DNA of 40,173 nt from Deltaproteobacteria bacterium (GTDB lineage Bacteria; Desulfobacterota; JAJRXV01): assembly GCA_024275075.1 (NCBI GenBank), contig JAJRZU010000022.1:1-40173 (forward strand), given 5' to 3'. Position 1 is the first letter of the stretch, and every line of letters starts with the position of its first letter. The position numbers and the translations under genes were made by a program. The notes beneath the pieces are model-generated. The model was not told the DNA's origin and did no database searches. It worked only from the letters and a program-made list of their open reading frames with translations. Positions 32,923 through 40,173 of this stretch are shown here, in pieces.

Positions 32923-34923
32923 ATGCCAAATATATTAGCAAGCTTAGAGACCGGTAAGAACTCCCTCATCTCAAACCAGATCGGGATGGAGACCACCGGC
33001 CATAACCTGGCGAACGTCCACACCAAGGGCTTCTCGCGGCAGAGGACGGAGTTCGGTACGATGTACCCGGATGACGTGCAACCCGGCCAGATCGGCAAAG
33101 GCGTGCGCGTGGAGAAAGTGCGCAGGATATACGATGAATATTTAGAGAACACTCTGCGCAGGGAGCGCACCGGTTTAGCGGAGTGGTCGTCTATATACGA
33201 CTCCCAGACGCTTGTCGAGGTCGCACTAAACGAGCCGTCGAAGTTCGGTATGAACAACCTCACAACAGAGTTCTTCAACTCCTGGCAGGATTTGTCAGAG
33301 TACCCCGAAGACTATGGCCTGAGGAGCCTGGTCAAAGATGCCGGTCAGAATTACACCGAGTCTTACAACCAGCTGAAACTTGACCTGAACCATATCCGGC
33401 AGAGTATCGACGATAAGGTCGTCAGCAGAGTCGGCAGGATAAACGAGATACTTCAGGATGTCACCGAACTGAACACAAGGATATTAAGCATTGAGGTGGC
33501 GGGCAAGCAGGCGAACGACCTGAAGGACAGGCGCGATAACCTGACTACCGAGCTTGCCGAGTACATCGACATCAAAATCACTGAGGACACCAACGGCATG
33601 AGAGTGAGTTTCGGGAACTACCTGCTCCTCGAAGGGAGCTTCAGCAACCTGTTCGACACCCAGGTGAACGCGGCTAACAACGATCTTCATGACGTCACCT
33701 TTGGCGGCGGCGCCATAAACTTCTAGAACCTTGCAGTGAACAGCAGGGGCGAGCTCGGCGGTATGATACAGTTTAGAGACAATATTGTCCCGGGCTATAT
33801 CGACAAACTCACGGATTATGTCACCAGCATAGCGCACAATGTAAACGATGAGCATTTCAGCGGCTACTCCTATGACGGCAGTGTGACGAACATCAACTTC
33901 TTCTCACTTACCGACACTAACAATTCTGATACTCAGCTGCACACGGCAAGAACCGGTATCATCAGGATCGACGCGATGAACAATATGCAGGCGGGATCGC
34001 ACCACCTCGTCATGTCCGCCCTGGGCACCATGAGCGCGAACGCGAACGGTAACATCTCGACCGGCGGCACCATCGCGCTGAACCAGGCGGGGCTCTTTAC
34101 CGGTACGACGGGCTCTGACTACTACGTCAGCGTCGTCGCACCAAACACCGGCGCCGGTGACCTCGGCGGGATGCAGGTGCAGCTCATGCGGGACACCACC
34201 GCGATTAGCGCTGTTTTCACGCTGCCCGCGGGAGCCGGCCCGACAAACGTGGCGTTCGGTACTTACGACGGTATCACATTTGACGCGGACATCACCGCTA
34301 CCGGCGGGTTCTTCACCGCGACAGAACGCTCGAACGGGTACTACCCTGATCTTCAGGCGTCCTTAGACGGCGGCGCGGCTGTGAATATCACGCCCAACGG
34401 ACTGTATACGCTTACCGGTGGGACAAACAACGGGTTCACGGCGGGCGGGACGATGAACGTCGTATACGGCGGCGCAGTCGTGCTCGGTAACGATACCATC
34501 ACCACTTACACACAAGATTCCGTCATCGGCGTCGAGAGCGCTATCGTGACGAACGCGAACAATATCGCCGCGGCGTCGAACATGAATGCCGCGGGCGACA
34601 ACACTAACGCCCTTGACATTATCAACCTTCAGTTTCAGGATTTTATGCAGGGCGATACGCAGACTTTCGCTCAATATTACAATGAACTGATCACTTCGAT
34701 CGGCTCTGATACAAAACTGGCACTCAGGTGGAAGGATAACCAGACAGTGCTCGTCGACCAGTTGAGACAGCAGCGGGAATCGATATCCGGCGTAAACATA
34801 GACGAGGAGCTGACGTATATGCTCAAGTTCCAGCGCGGCTTTGAGAGCGCTTCGCGCTACGTCACAACCATAGATGGCATGATCGACGTTATTATCAACA
34901 GGATGGGTTATGTCGGCAGGTAA
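32923..34923 (+). CDS. flgK: Hook-associated protein FlgK with an in-frame TAG
   Basis: First hook-filament junction protein, 666 residues from ATG 32923 (AGGGG upstream; a nearer upstream ATG at 32905 has none). N-terminal SLETGKNSLISNQIGMETTGHNLANVHTKGFSRQR and C-terminal MLKFQRGFESASRYVTTIDGMIDVIINRMG are standard. Codon 268 is TAG (33724-33726): GGGAINF, stop, NLAVNSRGELGGMIQFRDN. The following stretch is the conserved 'G.l.Gll..Rd' segment in the same frame, so the gene is broken by one codon only. Residues about 385-470 form an inserted domain similar to one in FlgL. Without suppression no hook-associated protein 1 would form. Confidence 0.9.
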
Positions 34924-34961
34924 CGGCTAAGCGGCTGGCTACTCTGCCCACGCATTCTATA

Positions 34962-34974
34962 GGGCATAATGCCC
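34962..34974. repeat. GGGCAT palindrome copy 10, before flgL
   Basis: GGGCATAATGCCC, followed by ACAGGGGAC and the flgL ATG 13 nt later, so it borders the ribosome site. Confidence 0.8.
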
Positions 34975-34987
34975 ACAGGGGACTAAG

Positions 34988-36559
34988 ATGAGGATAGCAA
35001 ACAAAATATTGACAGACAGGTTCGCGGAACATGTCAACAGCACATTAGATAAGATCAACCGGTACAATAACCAGATCGCGACCGGTAAGAAGGTGAACAA
35101 ATCGTCCGACGCACCTGATGATATCAGCTTGATACTGCAATTCAAGCGGGCTGTCGCGAACCTTGACCAGTACTCCAAGAATATCGACGCCGGTCTCTCG
35201 TTCATGCGCGTGACCGACAACGCGCTCCTGGCCTCTACCGAGCAGGTGCGGCTTGCGCGAAAACTGGCGATCGAGGCGGCAAACGACCCGACACTCTTCT
35301 CTGACAGCTCTATCCAGGGCATTGTCACAGATCTCGCGGGGATCAAAGAGGAGATAAGAGGGCAGGCGAACACTCAACTTGCCGGCAAATATGTGTTCTC
35401 GGGTTACTCAACGAAAACCAAGACTTACAGCGACACATCGAACGGTTACAGAGGCGACACTTTCGATATCCTGACGAAGATCGCAAACGATAAGACGGTA
35501 CCGACAAATATTACCGGTGATGTCGCGTTCAGAGAGTCAAGCCTTACCGGTGAGATAGCCGACCTTAGCAAACCTGTCGGCGGGCTGATAAACCTGTACG
35601 ACAGCACTGTCCCTGAAGCGGCGGGCAAGCTTATCACCGCGTTCACGCCCCCTGGGCTGTACACCGGCGTATCCTCGGGCAACTACCGCGTCGAGGTGCA
35701 GACGGCGAACACGACAGTCGGTGAGGTAGGCGGACTGGTGCTCGAGCTGATATTCAACGACGGCACAGTCGATACCGTCATCGATACCGTGGCGGCGGCT
35801 GGTGGAACCGCGGCCACAGAGACGATAAACTTCGTCGCAGACAACGGCCTCACTTTCTTTACTGCCGTCGATATGACGGACGCCACGCAAACCATGGCCG
35901 TGGGGAATCTCGCGAACTCATTTGACGCTGCGGGGGACGTAAGGTTCACGATCTCTGACGGTACAAACACGTCCGCCGAGGTGATCTTCTCCGCAGGGGT
36001 GACGTATACGCAAACGCAGGTGGAGACGGTGATCAACGCGGCGATAGCGGCAGGCACACCGGCGGCGGCGACAATAAACTTCAGCTTCGATTCAAACGGG
36101 AAACCGGTCTTCGAGATCGACCCGCGGGACGCAAGCGGTACGATGGAATTCACCGACACCTCGATCGGTACGAACCCAACGACGAAGGGACGGCTGTTTG
36201 ACATGTTCAGTGTGACTACCGGTTACAAGAACATTTTCGGTGTTATGGACGACCTGATCGCGGCGGTGAACAGTAAAGATCAGGGTGCGGTTGAGCTGCA
36301 AATATCACGGCTTGACAACGCCGAAGCCGCGATACTCAAGAGCGAAAGCATCGTCGGCGCGCGGGAACGGTCGCTGGAGAACAACCAGAGCCACCTGCAA
36401 ACGATAAGGGACGAAAGAGTCAAGCTCCTCTCGAATCTCGAGGACGCCGACCCGACAGAGGCAATCACGAAACTGACGAACCAGCAGAACGCGTACGAGT
36501 CGATCCTGTTCTACGGCGCACTACTTCAAAGGACATCGCTGCTCGACTTCCTGCGATAG
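34988..36559 (+). CDS. flgL: Hook-associated protein FlgL
   Basis: Second hook-filament junction protein, flagellin-like. At 523 residues it is clearly longer than the common 300-400. N-terminal RIANKILTDRFAEHVNSTLD and NRYNNQIATGKKVNKSSDAP are typical; the C-terminal NQQNAYESILFYGALLQRTSLLDFLR is the standard ending, so its TAG is a genuine stop. A central insert (about residues 220-400) contains GLYTGVSSGNYRVEVQTANT and a second domain of threonine/aspartate-rich strands, and resembles the insert in FlgK. AGGGGAC precedes the ATG. Confidence 0.93.
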   Translation: MRIANKILTDRFAEHVNSTLDKINRYNNQIATGKKVNKSSDAPDDISLILQFKRAVANLDQYSKNIDAGLSFMRVTDNALLASTEQVRLARKLAIEAANDPTLFSDSSIQGIVTDLAGIKEEIRGQANTQLAGKYVFSGYSTKTKTYSDTSNGYRGDTFDILTKIANDKTVPTNITGDVAFRESSLTGEIADLSKPVGGLINLYDSTVPEAAGKLITAFTPPGLYTGVSSGNYRVEVQTANTTVGEVGGLVLELIFNDGTVDTVIDTVAAAGGTAATETINFVADNGLTFFTAVDMTDATQTMAVGNLANSFDAAGDVRFTISDGTNTSAEVIFSAGVTYTQTQVETVINAAIAAGTPAAATINFSFDSNGKPVFEIDPRDASGTMEFTDTSIGTNPTTKGRLFDMFSVTTGYKNIFGVMDDLIAAVNSKDQGAVELQISRLDNAEAAILKSESIVGARERSLENNQSHLQTIRDERVKLLSNLEDADPTEAITKLTNQQNAYESILFYGALLQRTSLLDFLR

Positions 36560-36562
36560 CAA

Positions 36563-36579
36563 GCGAGCTTAAAGCTCGA
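36563..36579. repeat. CGAGCTT/AAGCTCG hairpin after flgL
   Basis: CGAGCT-TAA-AGCTCG lies just past the flgL stop. There is no T run, so it may stabilise the 3' end rather than terminate. Confidence 0.5.
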
Positions 36580-36625
36580 CCTGATATAGCCCGCCGTTGG
36601 CGGTCTGTTGCGTATGCGCCTCTTT

Positions 36626-36660
36626 CCCGTCATCCCTGCGAAAGCAGGAATCCAGAAAGC
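36626..36660. repeat. dRS3-like repeat (CATCCCTGCGAAAGCAGGAATCC)
   Basis: A 20-nt palindrome, ATCCCTGCGAAAGCAGGAAT, lies between flgL and hisD. It strongly resembles the dispersed 'ATTCCCGCGAAAGCGGGAAT' type (Neisseria dRS3 and many other bacteria). Confidence 0.7.
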
Positions 36661-36838
36661 TACCTAAAAAGTGCCGACGAGAAAGTATGTGTGTGGGGGG
36701 GAGTATTTTCAGGCCGTGCAGATTATAAGAAATCACACTTGCAAAAGCGGATAAATAATGATATCTTCTTCGCAGTGGACAGATATAATCTTTGCAATTA
36801 TCAAATCTTTGCAAGGACAATATTTACAGGGATAATGT

Positions 36839-38143
36839 ATGAAATTATTAAGGATACGTACTTCAAACAAAAGAGCGGGAGAGCAGCTTGACAGGATATA
36901 TCTTCGGTCGAGTTCGACTGAGGGCGGGATAATATCGTTAGTCAGCAAGATCATCGATAATGTCAGGCAGCATGGTGACAGAGCGCTTTTTGACTATACA
37001 AAGAAGTTTGACAAGGTCGCCTATACGGCCAAAACGGTGAGTGTCAGCAAAAAAGAGACATCCGCGGCGCTGAAAAAAGTGTCGAAATCCGAGTATAAGC
37101 TTTTGCAGAGCACGGCTGACCGTATCCGCAGGTTCCATGCGAGGCAGCTTGAGAAATCGTGGTTCACCAATGAAGAGGATGGTATAATATTAGGGCAGCT
37201 GCTCAACCCGATCGCGCGGGTAGGTCTGTATGTGCCCGGCGGGAAGGCGGCGTACCCGTCATCGGTGATGATGAACGCGATCCCCGCGAAGATAGCCGGT
37301 GTAGGCGAGGTCGTCATGGTCACACCGACACCGGGTGGCAGGCTGAACCCCACGATAGTCGCCGCGGCGGTTATATGCGGGGTGGACAGGATATTCAAAG
37401 TAGGTGGCGCGCAGGCGGTAGCGGCGCTCGCGCTTGGTACGAAGTCGCTACCGAAAGTCGACAAGATAGTCGGCCCGGGAAATATATACGTAGCCGAGGC
37501 GAAGCGGATGTTGTACGGTACGGTCGATATCGATATGGTGGCGGGTCCTTCTGAGATACTCATTGTCGCGGACGGCACGACAGACCCGTCTTTCGCGGCG
37601 GCGGACATGCTTTCGCAGGCTGAGCATGACGAGATGGCGTGCTCGTTTTTGGTCACCCACAGCGCGAAGTTCGCGGCGGCTGTAATCGCTGAGCTTGAGG
37701 AGCAGTCAGCCCGTCTTGTCAGGAAAGATATCGCGCAAAAATCGCTGAATGATAACGGTGCGGTGATAATCACGAAGGATCTGGCCGAATCGATAGATAT
37801 TGCGAACAAGGTAGCGCCAGAGCACCTCGAGCTTTTGGTGGAGGATCCGTTTGCGATCCTTGGGAAGATAAGGAACGCCGGTGCGATATTCATGGGTGAA
37901 AATACCCCGGAGGCAGTCGGGGATTACACTGCCGGCCCGAACCATGTATTACCGACGGGCGGTACGGCGCGTTTCTATTCTCCGCTTGGCGTACAGGATT
38001 TTATCAAGAAGTCCAGCATAATCTCATTCAGCGCCGATGCGCTGGATAAGATGGGTGAGGACACGATCCAGATGGCAGAATTAGAGGGGCTGACCGCGCA
38101 CGCGAATGCTGTGCGGATAAGACTAAAGAGCAAGAAGAGGTGA
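36839..38143 (+). CDS. hisD: Histidinol dehydrogenase
   Basis: Catalyses the last two steps of histidine synthesis, histidinol to histidine with NAD. The 434-residue protein has the family blocks VGLYVPGGKAAYPSSVMMN, TPTPGGRLNP, VGPGNIYVAEAKRMLYG, SQAEHDEMACS with zinc and active-site residues, APEHLELLVEDP and GPNHVLPTGGTARFYSPLGV. The length is normal and there is no in-frame stop. It starts 279 nt after flgL and is followed 3 nt later by hisB. The other his genes are not in this window. Confidence 0.97.
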   Translation: MKLLRIRTSNKRAGEQLDRIYLRSSSTEGGIISLVSKIIDNVRQHGDRALFDYTKKFDKVAYTAKTVSVSKKETSAALKKVSKSEYKLLQSTADRIRRFHARQLEKSWFTNEEDGIILGQLLNPIARVGLYVPGGKAAYPSSVMMNAIPAKIAGVGEVVMVTPTPGGRLNPTIVAAAVICGVDRIFKVGGAQAVAALALGTKSLPKVDKIVGPGNIYVAEAKRMLYGTVDIDMVAGPSEILIVADGTTDPSFAAADMLSQAEHDEMACSFLVTHSAKFAAAVIAELEEQSARLVRKDIAQKSLNDNGAVIITKDLAESIDIANKVAPEHLELLVEDPFAILGKIRNAGAIFMGENTPEAVGDYTAGPNHVLPTGGTARFYSPLGVQDFIKKSSIISFSADALDKMGEDTIQMAELEGLTAHANAVRIRLKSKKR

Positions 38144-38146
38144 GAA

Positions 38147-38737
38147 ATGAGCAGAACCGCGAAGATAAACAGGAAAACGAAAGAGACTGACATCAGAGTC
38201 AGCATAAATATTGACGGCAAGGGGGAGTACAAGTCAGAAATCCCCGTTGCGTTCTTAGGACACATGATAAGCCATATCGCGAAGCACGGTTGTTTCGATA
38301 TCGCGATAATCGCGAAGGGCGATGTGGAGGTCGATTATCACCACACCGTCGAGGATATCGGTATCGTTTTGGGTGACGCATTCATAAGCGCGCTCGGTGA
38401 CAAGGTGGGCATCCACCGCTACGGCCACGCCCTGATACCGATGGACGAATCCCTGGCCGAAGTCTCCGTAGACCTTAGCGGCAGATCGATGCTTATATAT
38501 AAGGTGCCGCTGCCAAAGAACAAGGTCGGTGACTTTGACGCCGAGCTGATCGAGGAGTTCTTCAAAGCCTTCGCGAACCACTCAAAGAGTACAATACACG
38601 TGAACCTGCGCTATGGTGAAAACGCGCATCATATCCTTGAAGCCGTGTTCAAGGCGTTTGCGAAAGCGCTGAGCCACGCCGTGTCAATAAACCCCAGAGC
38701 GTCGGGTGAAGTGCCCTCGACAAAAGGCGCGCTCTAA
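38147..38737 (+). CDS. hisB: Imidazoleglycerol-phosphate dehydratase
   Basis: Sixth step of histidine synthesis; monofunctional type of 196 residues. Metal-binding motifs are visible: FLGHMISHIAKHGCFD, DYHHTVEDIGIVLG, RYGHALIPMDESLAEVSVDLSGR, HSKSTIHVNLRYGENAHHILEAVFKAFA, and the end NPRASGEVPSTKGAL. One oddity is FLGHM, where the family almost always has FLDHM; the metal ligand His next to it is kept. It is coupled to hisD by a 3-nt gap. Confidence 0.95.
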   Translation: MSRTAKINRKTKETDIRVSINIDGKGEYKSEIPVAFLGHMISHIAKHGCFDIAIIAKGDVEVDYHHTVEDIGIVLGDAFISALGDKVGIHRYGHALIPMDESLAEVSVDLSGRSMLIYKVPLPKNKVGDFDAELIEEFFKAFANHSKSTIHVNLRYGENAHHILEAVFKAFAKALSHAVSINPRASGEVPSTKGAL

Positions 38738-38739
38738 GG

Positions 38740-38916
38740 GGGCATGTTGCCCAATCCGGTTTAGGGGTTTGAGCCCCTACACTTCCGTTGGTCGCTACCC
38801 CGTAATATCAGCTACTTACAAAAGCGCTTTTTTGAGAAATTCGTAAAATATGCTATTTGGCAACACTCCCCTAAGGAGGGGAAGTCCCCCCCTTTATTGC
38901 ATTGGGCAACATGCCC
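38740..38916. repeat. Facing palindrome pair (copies 11 and 12) between hisB and csd
   Basis: GGGCATGTTGCCCAAT at 38740-38755 and its exact reverse complement ATTGGGCAACATGCCC at 38901-38916. The space between hisB and the convergent desulfurase gene is filled by this pair plus small stems such as GGGG/CCCC around GTTTGA (38764). It could form one long hairpin at the 3' ends of both genes. Confidence 0.8.
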
Positions 38917-38917
38917 C

Positions 38918-40066
38918 TTATGGTCTCAATGTTTCCAGGGCGCTGATAAACCTGTCGATATCTCCCATGGTTGTAGCATACCCGATGCTCGCGCGCAGTG
39001 TGCCGGTATCTGCCGTACCGATCGATTCGTGAGCGAGTGGCGCGCAATGCAAACCGGCGCGCACCATTATATTGTGCTCCATATCAAGCTTATGCGCCGC
39101 TTGTGCCGGCGCCATCCCCGCGACGTTGAAGGCGAACACACCGGTGATCCCGTCGGCCTCCTTACACCCGTAAAGCGTGATGTGCCGAAGCGATCTGAGC
39201 CCGTCGATCATCCGTTTTATTATCGCGAGCTCCTTCTCCCTGATCTTATCGACACCGGTCGAGTTGATATATTTTAACGCCTCTTTAAGGCCGCAGATAC
39301 CAGGGTAGTTCAAGGTGCCCGCCTCAAAGCGCTCTGGCAGGTTCTGTGGCATCAAGAGCGATAGTGAATCAGAACCGGTGCCGCCCTCCATCAAGGGGTC
39401 GAGCGTTATCCCGTCTCTTATGTACAGTCCGCCCGTACCAGCGGGGCCAGGCAGCCCCTTGTGACCGGCGAATGCGAGGAGATCGACCCCGAGGCGGGTA
39501 GCGTCCACTTCGATCGAGCCGGCTGACTGCGCGGCGTCCAGGAGCATTGTTATACCGCGCTCCTTCGCGATATCCGCGATGCCGCGCACCGGTAGTATCG
39601 TACCGGTGACGTTTGACGCGTGGTTGATCGCGAACATGGTCGTTTTGTCCGTGATGTCCCGCGCGAAATCGTTTATGTCAAACCGCCCCTTTTCGTCGCA
39701 TTTTACAACGGTATACGAAACGCCCCTCGTACCGGACAGGCTGTGCAGGGGACGTATGACGGCGTTATGCTCCAGCGACGTGGTGACGACATGATCGCCC
39801 GCCTTCAAAAAACCCTTCAGCGCAAGGTTGATCGACTATGTCGCGCCGGAAGTCAGGACTATCCGCGCGGGATCACCGACACCAAACAGCGCCGCGGCCT
39901 CCTTGCGGCACTCATGCACGATGCTGTCGGCGGCGAATGCCCGCTTGTACGCGCCCCTGCCCGAGGAGACACCGATACTTTCGAAGTAGCGCATGACCCC
40001 CTCTGCCACCTGCTTCGGCTTCTTATACGACGTCGCCGCCCAGTCTAAATACAGCTCATCTTCCAT
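38918..40066 (-). CDS. Cysteine desulfurase family protein with an in-frame TAG
   Basis: A PLP enzyme of the class V aminotransferase fold, 382 residues, that would take sulfur from cysteine. Landmarks are MEDELYLDWAATSYKKP at the start, TTSLEHNAVIRPL, the PLP-ring Asp at about 177 (LDAAQSAGS), the PLP Lys at about 203 (FAGHKGLPGP), and the catalytic Cys at about 341 (GLHCAPLAH). Codon 77 is TAG (39838-39836) in a conserved site: VLTSGAT, stop, SINLALKGF, where relatives have E, D, T or Q. The frame continues cleanly and a start at the next ATG (39808) would lose the N-terminal PLP-binding part. The type resembles the TIGR01977 group. It has its own promoter and no iscU partner nearby. Confidence 0.9.
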
Positions 40067-40126
40067 TCAGTACCCCGCGGCCTCTTTCTCTCCACCCAGC
40101 CTTGAGTTCTTCTTGTTATGGTTATG

Positions 40127-40155
40127 ATTATATAGTCATTGTCATGAAATGTAAA
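40127..40155 (-). promoter_or_regulatory. Sigma-70-like promoter for the cysteine desulfurase
   Basis: Minus strand: TTTACA (40155-40150), 17-nt spacer, TATAAT (40132-40127). Five and six matches of six. The leader is about 55 nt. Confidence 0.7.
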
Positions 40156-40173
40156 TGGTTTTTAAGCCATCTC

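Noticed and set aside
36691-36891. Small open frame overlapping the start of hisD
   Set aside because: It overlaps hisD out of frame, lacks a ribosome site and has no similarity.
3579-39838. Selenocysteine insertion
   Set aside because: All the internal stops are TAG or TAA, none TGA, and none replaces a Cys position.
3579-39838. Pyrrolysine as the sole explanation
   Set aside because: Two of the seven are TAA, which pyrrolysine tRNA does not read, and the proteins are not methylamine methyltransferases. It cannot explain all sites, although a pyl system elsewhere is not ruled out.
1-40173. Complete reassignment of TAG and TAA to Gln
   Set aside because: Many genes end with TAG or TAA exactly at family-typical C-termini (RtcB, FlgH, FlgI, FlgL, the porin, archease, rpe). 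Full reassignment would extend them into unrelated sequence. Only partial or context-dependent decoding remains possible.
1-40173. CRISPR arrays, prophage or insertion sequence
   Set aside because: No regularly spaced direct repeats, no transposase, integrase or phage structural gene was seen. Repeats are short palindromes in gene gaps.
1-40173. tRNA or rRNA gene, in particular a suppressor tRNA
   Set aside because: I inspected all gaps for a TTCGAAT/TTCAAAT-type arm and an acceptor stem and found none. If a suppressor tRNA exists it lies outside the window.

Overview
This 40-kb window comes from a motile, Gram-negative (two-membrane) bacterium of about 50% GC. Outer-membrane porins, lipoproteins, an L/P-ring flagellum, a probable sigma-54 promoter and a 28-haem c-type cytochrome suggest an anaerobic or respiratory organism from an uncultured lineage. 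The many short palindromic intergenic repeats remind me of metagenome-derived candidate phyla (for example Omnitrophota-like or Nitrospirota/Desulfobacterota-like groups), but I cannot place it from sequence alone. I see no transposase, phage gene, CRISPR array, rRNA or tRNA.

Layout. 1-2027 (minus): 5' part of ileS. 2366-7328 (minus): an envelope block of an MMPL/RND exporter, a LolA-like lipoprotein-sorting protein, a DUF1302-like barrel protein and a small DUF2892 membrane protein, driven by a good promoter at 7394-7422. 7475-12486 (plus): a CHASE2/PAS histidine kinase, the RNA-repair pair archease-RtcB, and a cyclophilin lipoprotein. 12483-18639 (minus): rpe, rsmB, a response-regulator/J-domain/TPR protein, radA, a YjbQ-family gene and a small membrane protein. 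18796-24031: a 28-haem cytochrome (plus), then a porin and a small exported protein (minus), which could be part of an extracellular or periplasmic electron-transfer module. 24464-36559 (plus): the flagellar cluster flgF-flgG-flgA-flgH-(two Ig-like lipoproteins)-flgI-flgJ-flgM-flgN-flgK-flgL, preceded by an exact sigma-54 (-24/-12) promoter. 36839-38737 (plus): hisD-hisB. 38918-40066 (minus): a cysteine desulfurase.

The most striking property is a set of seven clean in-frame TAG/TAA codons in six otherwise intact genes: the DUF1302-like barrel gene, the CHASE2 kinase, the Ig-repeat lipoprotein (twice), flgJ, flgK and the cysteine desulfurase. Conserved protein sequence continues in the same frame after each. 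No in-frame TGA was seen and no frameshift is established (flgA's unclear 5' end is the only candidate). All seven fit a former CAG/CAA (Gln) codon. TAG and TAA also end many genes at their family-typical C-termini, including the DUF1302-like gene itself, so a complete reassignment is excluded. Context-dependent readthrough, an ochre-type suppressor tRNA, real nonsense mutations, or C-to-T sequence artefacts remain open.

Other noteworthy features are a family of at least twelve GGGCAT-N-ATGCCC-like palindromes confined to gene borders, a repeat inserted in frame in the leader of a lipoprotein gene, two Ig-like lipoproteins between the L-ring and P-ring genes, and a shared inserted domain in FlgK and FlgL.
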